DNA of 64,000 nt from NCBI GenBank assembly GCA_020440825.1, contig JAGRNJ010000012.1, forward strand, positions 1 through 64,000, in the 5' to 3' direction. Under the pieces are notes generated by a model. It searched no databases, was not told the origin of the DNA, and worked only from the letters and a program-made list of their open reading frames with translations. The stretch comes from Leptospiraceae bacterium (GTDB taxonomy: Bacteria > Spirochaetota > Leptospiria > Turneriellales > Turneriellaceae). The translations under genes and the position numbers were made by a program. Below, piece by piece: positions 44,851 through 55,600 of the stretch (positions are counted from its first letter, which is position 1; every line of letters begins with the position of its first letter).

Positions 44851-46962
44851 TCAAGAGTTTTGCGCTGCAACCGGGCGAACTGAGTAAGTACGCTTGCCCA
44901 GTTTCAGAGTTGCTCCCTCGCCAATAGGCAGCAGCAGCAACAGTGATGATATTACAAAAAAACCAAAACCAAACCACACCCAGAATACAAGAGGGTTCAC
45001 CCAAACCTGTACAATCATACGACCGGTTTCATCATCTGTACCGCCAATCTGGACATACAAATCGGCATAAGGGGTAGAAACAATGGATGGCTCAGACGTT
45101 GTCTGTGTGTCATCGTATCTGCCGCTCGATAAAGAAAACATAGGGTAAGTTCGAATTTCACTGGTATCCTGGCCCAGTAACTGATTGTTTTGCCAGAATC
45201 TCATGGTGGCCATTTTTGTGAGATATAACGGCACCCGGGCATATTCGGGAAACTGTTTATCTTCGAGTTTGGCCATTTCTATATAGTAACCTTCAAAATG
45301 CTGGCCCTCACCCTGGGCAAGGGTGAGTCTGGTTTCATTGCCAAATGATTTACCCGCAAAGCCGGTAAACAGAATGGCGAGAGATATATGCACCATATAA
45401 CCAAGATAGCGGCGTTTATTCTGAAATAAGGTCAGAATGAAAGCAATAAATGCAGGTTCACGGGTAACTGATTTACGAGCCCTGGCTGCCCGAATAAATT
45501 CTTCAACCACACCCACAATAACAAAACCAGCTAACGAGAAGGTTAGGCCTGCATAAAAATGAAAGTCATCCCAGGTTTTTGCCCCCATGCCAAACCGAGC
45601 GGCGGTATACGACAAGGCAATTACCAGAAATACCATGGAAGGCAGCAGAAAATTTTTCCTGAGTGTCGCAGCGCTTGTAGATCGCCAGGTTAGCAGAGGC
45701 CCTGCTCCCGTAAGGAACAGAATCAGAAGTCCCTGGGGAACAATAAATCTGTTGAACCAGATTGCCGAGAGTGCTACCTTTTGACCGGCGAAGAATTCAT
45801 GTATCGCGGGATACATAGTACCCCAGATTACTGTAAACAATACTGTCAGCAACAGTACATTGTTGAACAAAAAGCCTGCTTCTCGACTTAGAAAAGAGTG
45901 AAAAGGCCGGTCTGATTTCAACATCGGCAGGCGTTTGATAATTGCAAATCCACTGAAGACAATTGTCACCAGCATAAATGCCGCAAAAAATGGACCCAGG
46001 TTTGATGAGGCAAAGGCATGCACAGATTCGACAACTCCTGAGCGGGTTAAAAAAGTACCGAAAACAGTCATTACGAATGACAACGACACCAGAGTCATAT
46101 TCCAGATTTTCAACATACCCCTGCGTTCCTGCACGATAATAGAATGCAGAAAAGCAGTACCGGTTAGCCAGGGCATCAGAGAAGCATTTTCAACCGGATC
46201 CCATGCCCAATAGCCACCCCAGCCAAGCTCTTCATAAGCCCATTTACCACCCAACAGCATACCTGTGCCCAGAAAGAACCAGGAAAAAATAGTCCAGCGA
46301 CGTATATGTTTGGTCCATTCAAGGTCGAGCCGGCCGCTGATCAAGGCCGACATGGCGATTGCATACGGTACAGCGAACGAAACATAGCCAAAATACAGAA
46401 TAGGCGGATGGATGATCATGGCCCAGTGTTGCAGCAGCGGATTCAAACCCCGTCCGTCTGCGGGAGAAAAACTTTCACCACCAGCCGAGATCAAACGAAA
46501 CGGATCAGAAGTCGGGGAAAAATTGGTAATCGCTGAAAAAAATCCACTGATGACCATCAAAATGGCAATCATGCCGGGCACCAGCGCCGGTTCTTTATTC
46601 TTGAGACTGTGAATTGCAATAAACGAAAACATTGCCAGCAGAAAGTTCCACCAGAGCATTGAACCAGCCTGCCCGGCCCATAAACTCGTGAATCTGTAAA
46701 AAACCGGCAGAGTTAAATTTACATTTTCAGCGGCATACATCACCGACAAATCTGGTTTTACCAGAATGATCAGCAGCACAACGACTGCCGAAAACAATAT
46801 AATGAAATTTAAATTCAAGGCCTGTATGGCCAGTGCAAACCAGCCCGGCCCTTTCGGCTTAGATTGCCCAAAAGATTCGCGCAGGGCCATCCCCCCCGCA
46901 AAAGCTGCAAAGACTGCTATCGCCAGTGAAAATGCATTGAGCAGAGAACCGAGTTGAACCAT
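44851..46962 (-). CDS. ccmF: Cytochrome c-type biogenesis protein CcmF
   Basis: 703 residues with about 15 transmembrane helices. The WWD heme-handling motif is 'GWGGYWAWDPVENASLMPWL' (part). Conserved His in 'LLQHWAMIIHPPILYFGY' and 'TAFLHSIIVQERRG' are expected heme ligands. The C-terminal large periplasmic segment (ESFG/ETRL onward) and final helix match the family. It ligates heme to apocytochromes with CcmE-bound heme. The start overlaps the ccmE stop (TAATG). Confidence 0.95.
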   Translation of the reverse strand: MVQLGSLLNAFSLAIAVFAAFAGGMALRESFGQSKPKGPGWFALAIQALNLNFIILFSAVVVLLIILVKPDLSVMYAAENVNLTLPVFYRFTSLWAGQAGSMLWWNFLLAMFSFIAIHSLKNKEPALVPGMIAILMVISGFFSAITNFSPTSDPFRLISAGGESFSPADGRGLNPLLQHWAMIIHPPILYFGYVSFAVPYAIAMSALISGRLDLEWTKHIRRWTIFSWFFLGTGMLLGGKWAYEELGWGGYWAWDPVENASLMPWLTGTAFLHSIIVQERRGMLKIWNMTLVSLSFVMTVFGTFLTRSGVVESVHAFASSNLGPFFAAFMLVTIVFSGFAIIKRLPMLKSDRPFHSFLSREAGFLFNNVLLLTVLFTVIWGTMYPAIHEFFAGQKVALSAIWFNRFIVPQGLLILFLTGAGPLLTWRSTSAATLRKNFLLPSMVFLVIALSYTAARFGMGAKTWDDFHFYAGLTFSLAGFVIVGVVEEFIRAARARKSVTREPAFIAFILTLFQNKRRYLGYMVHISLAILFTGFAGKSFGNETRLTLAQGEGQHFEGYYIEMAKLEDKQFPEYARVPLYLTKMATMRFWQNNQLLGQDTSEIRTYPMFSLSSGRYDDTQTTSEPSIVSTPYADLYVQIGGTDDETGRMIVQVWVNPLVFWVWFGFGFFVISSLLLLLPIGEGATLKLGKRTYSVRPVAAQNS

Positions 46963-47414
46963 TATTGACCTGAACTGTATTTTTTAAGGTTATCGGGATG
47001 CCCGAGCTTCATTTCACTGCCAGCCGCTTCATATTTTGACGCACACTTAGCCATAGCTTTATCGGCAATGAATCTGTTAGAGGCTGCATCATAACGGCCA
47101 TCTAAAGCTGCGTCGGCCCCGTCTTTGAAAGTATCGGGCAGCAAAGTTTTACCCGTAAAATAGACATTCATTTCTGTGGCCCCATCAAAAATTGTAAAAT
47201 TGGCCTCAGCACCTGATTTTTGTATGGTACCCTCTTTGACCTTGCCATATACCGTCATATAGCGGTTGTCAGAAATTGCGCCCGGTTTTGCGAGCATTGC
47301 ATGCAGTTCCTGCAGTTTATAATGTGGATGACTTGCTTCGCCCGAGGTTGAAATCACAAGGGAAACGACAGCTGCGCCGATGAGTACAATGATGGCCGCA
47401 ATTTTGACTTTCAT
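46962..47414 (-). CDS. ccmE: Heme chaperone CcmE, CxxxY type
   Basis: 150 residues: one N-terminal membrane helix (IAAIIVLIGAAVVSLVIS) and an OB-fold. 'RYMTVYGKVKEGTI' and 'ANFTIFDGATEMNVYFTGKTLLPDTFKDG' match CcmE. The heme-binding site is Cys124-x3-Tyr128 (MAKCASKY), not the His-x3-Tyr of E. coli. The Cys form is known from some sulfate reducers and archaea, where heme is carried on Cys. It is co-translated with ccmF. Other ccm genes are not in the window. Confidence 0.92.
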   Translation of the reverse strand: MKVKIAAIIVLIGAAVVSLVISTSGEASHPHYKLQELHAMLAKPGAISDNRYMTVYGKVKEGTIQKSGAEANFTIFDGATEMNVYFTGKTLLPDTFKDGADAALDGRYDAASNRFIADKAMAKCASKYEAAGSEMKLGHPDNLKKYSSGQ

Positions 47415-47450
47415 AAGAGTAAATTATGTTTGTTGAGACAGCTTGGCAAC

Positions 47451-49226
47451 TTAAATCGCCGGCCCCATTGTACGCGGCGACTTATTTTCTATCGCATATT
47501 GCAGCATTGTGGTACTGGCAAACAGAACAGCATATTTTTTTGCCCGGGTTATTCCCGTGTAGACGATTTCTCTCATTGCCAGCGGGGTTTTGACATCGGG
47601 AAAGACCATCAATACCGAGCCGTACTCAGACCCCTGGCTCTTGTGAACTGTAATTGCCAATGCCGGAACCAGCTGGGAAAATCGATCACTGTGCAGGGTT
47701 ACCCACCCATTTGCCCCCTGAAAATAAGCCCTGAGCTCGCCTTTAAAGTTGAGCAGAATTCCCGTGTCGCCATTGTAAATACCCAGATTTCGATCGTTGC
47801 GGGTCATCATTACACAAAGTCCCTGAAAAAAATTCCCTCGATTTTCTTCGCCAAGCAAAGATTTCAGAATTCGCATACAGTTAGCATTGAGTGAGGTTAT
47901 ACCCCAGTAGCCTTCATTGACTAATCCCAGAACTTGCCTCTGTTGCATCAAGTTGAGAAGCTGTGCAACAATTTCGAAATCTTCATGCTGCGTTTTCGAA
48001 AATTTTCGAACCAGAGTAACAAACTCTGTATCGGCAAATTGCCCTTTGAGCCAGCTTGTAAGAACATTCTCGAGCTGATCTTTTTGACCGGCGTCATAAT
48101 GATAAATTGAAGAATCTTTGTCTGTCTCTAAAGTTCGAATAAAGGCAAGATCATCAGACAAATGAAGTTTCTCAATTTCATTGACTGTCGACGATGACCC
48201 CTCAATAATCATTTTAGACACTGTTTGAAACCTGGCACTGAAACGGTGGCTTTGCTGTAATTCTGTAATGTTTTTTTTATTACAGTTATTGAAAATCCAC
48301 TGCAGTACATCACCGGCTTGTACTGAGGGCAGCTGAAACTGATCACCCAGAAAAATGATACGGGAATCAAACCTGCACCGTGAGAGCAGATTTGCCATCA
48401 TCGCAGAATCAATCATTGAAACTTCATCGACCAGAATAAGAGAATAATCCAGCGGGGCGATTCCCGGTGTCTGACCTTTATAAATTCCCAGGGCTTTGTG
48501 CAAGGTCATCGATTGAATCTGGTAGACCCGTTCTTTGATCTGGTTGTCGTCTGTCAGTTTAGCCATGGTAAGGCGGATGGATTCCTGCATTCTACGGGCT
48601 GCCCGTCCCGTAGGAGCACACAATAAAATCTGCTCTGAAAAATAGTCAAACCGGGAAATCAGGTTTGATAGTATTGCTGCCAGCAGAGTTGTTTTTCCTG
48701 TACCCGGCCCTCCGACAATCAATGAAAATCGATGCTGCAGTGCTTTATTGAGAGCCTGTATCTGCAGGGTATTCAATGCAATTTTAGAATGCTTCGATTT
48801 CAATTCGGGAGCAGAAGTCTCTTTTTCTGAAACCTGCAGCCCTGCATTTATGATAAACTTTTTGATTATCTGATAGTCTTTGAACTGTCGAGCAAAGAAA
48901 ACCCAGATACCATTTGCATTTTTCTGAAATACAAGCGGCCGGTAATCAGATTCATGCCGGGCGACCAGATTTGATCGTGAGGGGTTGTCTGCCAGAGATT
49001 TCCATAGTTCAGGCAGATTCTCTTCAAAATTTTTCAAGTCAATTCTTTCGGCCAGGTTTTTTACATTTTCGATATCATTCAAATTGAGCGCGGTCGAGCC
49101 GCCCTGTAAGTTCAACCACAACAAACGAATCAGCAGTTTGAGCTGCAGATGTTCATCGTTGCCTGATACCAGTCGGTCGGCAAGTTCATGGGATACATCG
49201 ACTTTTCTCTCGCCCAGGTTTATCAT
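47451..49226 (-). CDS. recD: Exodeoxyribonuclease V alpha subunit RecD
   Basis: 591 residues. Walker A is 'LIVGGPGTGKTTLLAAIL' (Gly172-Thr180). Helicase motifs 'LVDEVSMIDSAMMANLL', 'IFLGDQFQLPSVQAGDVL' and the C-terminal 'ALAITVHKSQGSEYGSVLMVFP' and 'VYTGITRAKKYAVLFA' are present. RecD is the 5'-3' helicase of RecBCD for double-strand break repair and DNA degradation. It overlaps recB by four bases. Confidence 0.95.
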   Translation of the reverse strand: MINLGERKVDVSHELADRLVSGNDEHLQLKLLIRLLWLNLQGGSTALNLNDIENVKNLAERIDLKNFEENLPELWKSLADNPSRSNLVARHESDYRPLVFQKNANGIWVFFARQFKDYQIIKKFIINAGLQVSEKETSAPELKSKHSKIALNTLQIQALNKALQHRFSLIVGGPGTGKTTLLAAILSNLISRFDYFSEQILLCAPTGRAARRMQESIRLTMAKLTDDNQIKERVYQIQSMTLHKALGIYKGQTPGIAPLDYSLILVDEVSMIDSAMMANLLSRCRFDSRIIFLGDQFQLPSVQAGDVLQWIFNNCNKKNITELQQSHRFSARFQTVSKMIIEGSSSTVNEIEKLHLSDDLAFIRTLETDKDSSIYHYDAGQKDQLENVLTSWLKGQFADTEFVTLVRKFSKTQHEDFEIVAQLLNLMQQRQVLGLVNEGYWGITSLNANCMRILKSLLGEENRGNFFQGLCVMMTRNDRNLGIYNGDTGILLNFKGELRAYFQGANGWVTLHSDRFSQLVPALAITVHKSQGSEYGSVLMVFPDVKTPLAMREIVYTGITRAKKYAVLFASTTMLQYAIENKSPRTMGPAI

Positions 49227-52200
49227 TTCGAAACTACCTTTAAGATACCAGAGTTCGGGTTATCTTTGCGCAAACCCCGCAGGTACAGATAATAATAACC
49301 ACCATACAGATTTTTCTTTGTGCTTAAATGAGCGATGACAGCCTTTTCATAAATCTGGGCCTGCAGTAAATATTTCTTTTGAAAATCACTCTTCACAGAA
49401 TCAAGCTGGTAATTTTTTAATAATGATGATTTGTAATCGACAAAATAATATTTCCCCTGCCATTCAAAAAATAAATCGATGAACCCGGTTACGAATCCCG
49501 AACTTCTGTCTTTTCGAATTTCCGGAATTTCCTGTTCTATGATCGTGTCAGACATCAAAAAACCCAACTCTTTGATGGTCTTAGAATCGGGTATGTCGCA
49601 TAGTGAGCAGGTTTCATTTATAAAGGGGCAATGCATTACATTCCACAAGATGCCAGCCGTTTCTGTAACAATCAAGTCAAGATCATCGGTGATTTTGCCA
49701 TCGGGGTCAAATATCCGAATTCTGTTTTCATTCGCCAGGTCTTCAATAAGAGATTTGTACTGTAGCACTATATCATTCTGGGACTGCCATTGTTTTGCTG
49801 CAGAGAAGGGAATCAGTTCCAGAAGAGAGTGTAAGAAGTAACCTGTGGTATGGCTGGATAGGAGACCCTGATCGACAAACTCTTCTGGCTTATTTTGATC
49901 TGAATCAATTTGTTGTTCATCTTCTGTGGTTTCAATTGTTTGAATATTTGATTGAACCCGCCTGCTCAAAGAACTGAAAGACTGTATACCGTTTCGACGG
50001 TACAGAATATTCTGCATATCTGGACGCTGCCAGGCAGTAACTGAGTTTTTTTCAAAGCCGGGTTTCAATTCATTTGGCAAATTGCAGGGTGCCCGTAAAC
50101 TATCAAAATCTGACTCTGTCTCTGGTTTTTCTTCTTTTCGATACACTGTAATATGTTTCTCACGTTGCAGGCTCTCAAGACCGGGACTCAATAACTTTCC
50201 CACGGCAGTTAAAAAACTGGGAGTTTTGGATGTCAAGACTGGCAGCCAGCAATAATACTGTGCGCGTGTCACTGCTACGTAGCAGATTTTTCTGACTTCA
50301 TCGATGAGATCCAGCTCTCCTTGTGAATTTATCTGGTGCTGCTCTAACAAGTCTTTGTCAGGTTTATTGAAAACCAGATAAGATTTTTTTTCATAATTGC
50401 CTTTTTCATTTTTTTCAGATACAGAAACAACATCAGGATATTTTTGCATAGGTGAATTGAGGCCGGTGATAAATACAACAGGAAATTCCAGTCCCTTCGA
50501 CTTGTGAATGGTCATAACAGATACTGTTGAATCGGTAGAGATACGAAGTGGCTGTTTCAAATCAACTGTTTCAGTGTCGTGAAGAACTTCATTGGCATGG
50601 CGTAGCAGCATTTTGAGGTCTGCTCCAGATTGAATGGCAAAATCAGAAAAATATCGACACAGGGTTTCAAAGTTACTCTGCACGCGTTCTTTATTTTCAA
50701 AATGATCTGTGCAATGAGAGTTGCGTAAAATAATATTTTCAAGACTGGCAAAGACTTTTCCCCATTTTCTTTCTTGAGCCAGCTGGTTCAAATCAAACAA
50801 TTGGCTTTCAAAAACTGCGAGGGCATTTGAAAAAGTCTGGTTATGCAATTGCTCCTGGGAAAAATTTCCGACCGGGGTTAAAGCAGCAGTCAGCAGTTTG
50901 CGACGGTTATGGGGATCATCAATTGCCTGTAGTATAATTTTGAACTCGATCGCTTGAGTTGTCAGCCAGATATTTTCTTTATCTTTGAGCTCCCACGGAA
51001 TACCGTATCTACTCATCGCAGCTGTAATCTCTTGCCCTTCATTTAGATTGCGAATCAGCACCACCATATCTTGCCAGTCAAGAGATCGTTTATCGGCAAT
51101 GAGTAATTCTGCCCTTTTCTCGTACAAGCGCAACATTTCACTGCAAATTTCTTCGGCCATAAGATATTTGCGGTTCTCTTGTTTCAGATCTTCAGAAAAT
51201 TCAGGTACAAACAAGTTGAGAACAGAGCGTTCAATTGTCTGTAGAGTTTTCTCCCAGCCTCCCGAGTTTTTAAGATAAGATTTATGATTTTTCTGCGGAA
51301 ATTTTTTCAGGAATTCATAGCGCCCGGCTGCGCCTTCGAACAGAACAGTAAACAGAGAATTGAAAGCCCCAATAAGATTTTCGGTTGAGCGGTAATTCTC
51401 TTGCAGAATTTTCACGGTTCCATTATTATTCTCTGTAAGACGGTCACAGGCAAGATCAAATAAAGAAACGTCGGCCCCCCGAAAGCCATACATTGACTGC
51501 TTGGTATCCCCGACAATAATCAGAAAATTATCTGTATCTGGCTGGGTAAAGATCTGCTCAAAAATACTCCACTGCAGAGGGTCGGTATCCTGAAACTCAT
51601 CAAGCAGACCAACTTTGAATTTAGCCTGTAATTTTTTTCGAAGATCTGTGCGGTTTTTCAGATCTGCCTCGAGATCTGCAATCATAGATCGGTATGTAAT
51701 TAAGCTTTTTTCCCGCTCATGATCTGATTGCTCATCAGAAATACGTTCAGCGAGATGCAGCATTGCCAAATCTGACAAATCATCTTTAAATTTCTGACTC
51801 TCTTCCAGTAATTTCAGATAATCATGCCATGTCTGATTCAATTCATCTGGCAGATCAATACCATTCTTTTGAGAGTAGATTTGTAGAAATTTTGTGTAAT
51901 CAATTTTTATCTCTTTTACATCCTGGTAAATCATGACTTTACCGAGGATGAATTTATGCCAAAGCAGTTCTTTGCCAGGTGCTGGTATCAGTAGATTTCC
52001 CAGATGCTCCCTGTATCGAGCAAAAACTTCATTCTGTCTCTGCATTATTGTAAGTATTTGCTCAACCAGTATTTGAATGTTTCCGCTTTGCAGGTTTCGG
52101 CGTCCTGGTAATGGTAATTTCTTTTGAAACTGATTGAACAAACTGACACTTTCAACAGTGAACGTTCTTATTCTGCGGGCGGGTAAATCGGCAAAATCAG

Positions 52201-52657
52201 TAAACAATAAAGCCGAATAGTCACTTGAAGTCAAAGGCACTGTACCTGCCTGCAAAGCACGCAGGTAGTGGTTCAAGAGTTTTGAAATAATATTTGATGA
52301 ATTGGTCAATTGAGCAGATTCAATTGCAGCAGAGCCGATATTGTATTCCCGGTTTATTCGATTACAGAATCCGTGAATAGTGTGCAGATAGCATTTGTCG
52401 AAATCTGACAGACTTGATTGCAGACTTGCCCGTTTTCGTTGATCATTCTGGTTTTGCAACTCTGATTGCAGGCGGAGACGTATTCGGTGCCGTAATTGGG
52501 CAGTCGCAGCTTCAGTGTAGGTTAATATAAGTATTTCATCAATTCTATAATCTTCTTCAATAATCAGTTCAGCAACTGTCTTTTCGAGTTCAAATGTCTT
52601 GCCGGTACCTGCCGATGCCCGAATAATTTTATGCCGCTTATTCATTGTTTCAGGCAT
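49223..52657 (-). CDS. recB: Exodeoxyribonuclease V beta subunit RecB
   Basis: About 1144 residues from ATG 52657, which has AAGGAAA and overlaps recC by eight bases. The frame is open a further 17 codons. Walker A 'IIRASAGTGKTFELEKTV' (14-21). UvrD/RecB helicase motifs include 'DEFQDTDPLQWSIFE', 'IVGDTKQSMYGFRGADVSLF' and 'TIHKSKGLEFPVVFITGL'. The C-terminal nuclease has 'GFIDLFFEWQGKYYFVDYKS', with the Asp and Lys of the RecB nuclease motif, so both activities look intact. Confidence 0.97.
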   Translation of the reverse strand: MPETMNKRHKIIRASAGTGKTFELEKTVAELIIEEDYRIDEILILTYTEAATAQLRHRIRLRLQSELQNQNDQRKRASLQSSLSDFDKCYLHTIHGFCNRINREYNIGSAAIESAQLTNSSNIISKLLNHYLRALQAGTVPLTSSDYSALLFTDFADLPARRIRTFTVESVSLFNQFQKKLPLPGRRNLQSGNIQILVEQILTIMQRQNEVFARYREHLGNLLIPAPGKELLWHKFILGKVMIYQDVKEIKIDYTKFLQIYSQKNGIDLPDELNQTWHDYLKLLEESQKFKDDLSDLAMLHLAERISDEQSDHEREKSLITYRSMIADLEADLKNRTDLRKKLQAKFKVGLLDEFQDTDPLQWSIFEQIFTQPDTDNFLIIVGDTKQSMYGFRGADVSLFDLACDRLTENNNGTVKILQENYRSTENLIGAFNSLFTVLFEGAAGRYEFLKKFPQKNHKSYLKNSGGWEKTLQTIERSVLNLFVPEFSEDLKQENRKYLMAEEICSEMLRLYEKRAELLIADKRSLDWQDMVVLIRNLNEGQEITAAMSRYGIPWELKDKENIWLTTQAIEFKIILQAIDDPHNRRKLLTAALTPVGNFSQEQLHNQTFSNALAVFESQLFDLNQLAQERKWGKVFASLENIILRNSHCTDHFENKERVQSNFETLCRYFSDFAIQSGADLKMLLRHANEVLHDTETVDLKQPLRISTDSTVSVMTIHKSKGLEFPVVFITGLNSPMQKYPDVVSVSEKNEKGNYEKKSYLVFNKPDKDLLEQHQINSQGELDLIDEVRKICYVAVTRAQYYCWLPVLTSKTPSFLTAVGKLLSPGLESLQREKHITVYRKEEKPETESDFDSLRAPCNLPNELKPGFEKNSVTAWQRPDMQNILYRRNGIQSFSSLSRRVQSNIQTIETTEDEQQIDSDQNKPEEFVDQGLLSSHTTGYFLHSLLELIPFSAAKQWQSQNDIVLQYKSLIEDLANENRIRIFDPDGKITDDLDLIVTETAGILWNVMHCPFINETCSLCDIPDSKTIKELGFLMSDTIIEQEIPEIRKDRSSGFVTGFIDLFFEWQGKYYFVDYKSSLLKNYQLDSVKSDFQKKYLLQAQIYEKAVIAHLSTKKNLYGGYYYLYLRGLRKDNPNSGILKVVSK

Positions 52658-55600
52658 ATTTTTCCTTGAACTTCGAAATTTGGATTGATCTTGCTTTCTT
52701 TTTCTCAATAGTGAAAAAAGGAGAATAGAGTTTTCTGAAAAATTCTACAGTAAATTGACGGCTGGCAGAAAGTTTGGCAATTTTTCGAATGTCAGACAGG
52801 GGCGAATAAGATCCGAATTTAAATTCTTTTTTATCTTGCAGTTGTATTTTCAAAATGTTGTAGATTTCGTCATCGCTTAATTCAACCAAACTTTGCCAAG
52901 GAATTTTCTCGAGTGAATAATTATCCAGATTTACCGGGGAAGGTCTAACCAGCATTTCAGTAATTTCTGAAATACATTTGGTCAGGGTAGAATCGTCGAG
53001 AACAGATAAAACAAATCGGGTCGACTGAACTTTATTGGAATCTTGTGCGTAGTAAAAATTGGTCAACGTAATCTGTTTTATACCGGTAAAGTAACCGCAT
53101 TGAACGAGAAATAACAAGACAAACAAACGAGATACTGAGTCTGAATTCTGTCCAAATGCAGGCTCTCTTCTCGACAGATTATACAGTACCAATTCATCGG
53201 CAAATACAGCAAGATTATGCAATTCGAAAGTTAAATCAAAATCTGAGTCACATAAATTACCGGTAAAATGTACCATATTTTCTTTTTGCAAGATAAGTTG
53301 GGTCTTTTTCTCGCTTTGCCGATTAAAATAGTGAAACCGCAGAACATCAATGAAGTTCCCTTTTTTTTCCGGTACAACTTCTTCCTTACCGGCTAAGATT
53401 TCCTGAAACATTTTTTCCTGAAAGTTTGCGTATCGATAGAGTGCCATCGACATGTCTCCGGCTTCTTTATCGCCCGATATATCTTCGCTCCACTGTCCGC
53501 TGTATTTGAGAAAGTCCTGTGCTGCCAGAAAACTATGCATAATTGCCGTAAAATCTTCATAGCTCTGGGCTGCTTCAGTCTCTTGTGAGTTTATTTTTAG
53601 CCTGATCAAGTCAATTGTCTGTTGAAAGAATGATTTTGTCAGCCGCTCAAAATATGTGTTTGTGATATTCGAATGAAAATCAAATTCGGAATCTTCGAGT
53701 GAGGCCGTGCTCTGCTCGAGGTCTGATTTTTGAAAACTCTCCAGAAAATAGACCAGGGGATTATTATACAGTTTTCGAATATCATATAAAGTATATGTCT
53801 GAAGTCCTTCGGCTCTCGAATTAAAGTCTGTCTTGTATTGAGTTTCTTTTGACTCTTCTTCTGATCCTAAAACATTTTCCTGAATATTTCGGTGCAGGGA
53901 ATCATATCGATTCGGAAGCGAATCATTTATTTTTGAATACCCTTTGAGAGGAGCATCGACTATCTGTATTGGCAGACCATGACTTTGAGCAGAATTCATG
54001 AAACCCTCGACAACACTTGAAGGGTTTAGATTCTCGCCTGTTTCAGGTGAACTGCCATGGTACATTAAAAACAATTCTTCTCTGGCACTCGACAAAGATT
54101 CCAGAAATATGTAACGTTTTGCATCCGTGTTTTGTATATCGCTTAATTTATCTTCTTCTGTATAAACAGGCAAATGAATAAAATCAAAAAGATTGACTTT
54201 GTTTGTACCGGGAAAATCAGCTTCATTCAAGCCAACTATGAACAGTTTCTTGAAGGGTATTGGTCGCATTGGCAAAAGAGAAGAAATGCTCACACCGCCT
54301 GTCAGATAATGGCCCTTAAAAAAGGGAATTTCTTTTACTTCACTCTCAAGACAGGTTTGCACCATCTGCAGGCTTACATCGAGCTCGATTTTACTGGCAG
54401 AAGCAAAAAGATTTTTTAGAACCCCTGATATCGACTTACTCATCTGCTGTTCAGAAGGCATCGAATCAGGAACTTCAATACAGAACGCGATCATTCCGTT
54501 GAGGGTCTCAAAATCAGCAATTTTATTTCTGCAGGAATGAAAACTTAAGATCTGCTCAAGTACATAACCAAATTCTGCAAAGGCATTTTCAGAAGCGAGT
54601 GTGTTGAATGCAATGCCCTCATAAATATATGCGCCCGGGTCAGCCCCATCTTGCGCGGGCGGTAGAACCGAAGCAATCGCCATGCGGCTGAGCGCAGCAC
54701 TCAGGCTTAAACGGGAATTGGCTGTCTCGTGATCTGAGACAAACCGATAATGATCGAGCTGTGTCTCAATAATCTCCAGATCTTCTGGTGTCCATTGAAA
54801 CTTGAGGGAGACTAATGGTTCTCGAAAGAATTTCAGTACATTGTCACGATCAGGTCCGTCAATGAGTATTTTCAGGAATGCCAATAACGCAGACAGATAA
54901 ATGCTGCCGGTTGTGGCCGAAGAGTCAGCTACCGTATACGGAATCGGGAACTCTGCGCCATTGAATACCATATCAATCGCTGAAAGGTATTTGTCCATTT
55001 GCGGGGTTAAGATGCCTATTTCCTGTAATTGTAAATCTTTCTCTCGCAAAAGCATTGAATGAATAAGGTCATAGACCAGTTCAATTTCCCGGTGCACCCC
55101 GGGTACAGAGCAAATATGATATTTTATTTTTTGAGACCCTGACAAAACAAAACTCGAGTTAAAAGTCTGCTCGCATTGAATTTTGGTTTTCGATTTTTCA
55201 GCAAGATTTGATAAAAGTTTAAAATATTTTTGAGCAGGTTTAAGCCAGGCAGACAAAAACTCGTCTTTCAGTAGAAAAGATTCTTTATCGCCAGATTGCC
55301 CGATAAATGGAATAAAAGAAAGCTGGTAAAGATACACATCAAGAACCGATGACATTTTCAGCAGTACATTCAAGTGCAGTCGTGAAATCTGCGTATTGGC
55401 AAACAGAAATACGGGTGTGGTGTCGTTAAAAGAAAACTGGTCTGACATTTGAAGATAATGTAAAAGTTTTCCAGGAAAATAATTCTCAGTGCTGCTCATA
55501 ACCGAATTAAAAATCTGTATTGCATATTCCAGGCGAGAGGCTGAAACAGAGTCAAGACCTTGTGTTATCTTTTTAACAGCATTCTTTTTTCCCGAAAGCA

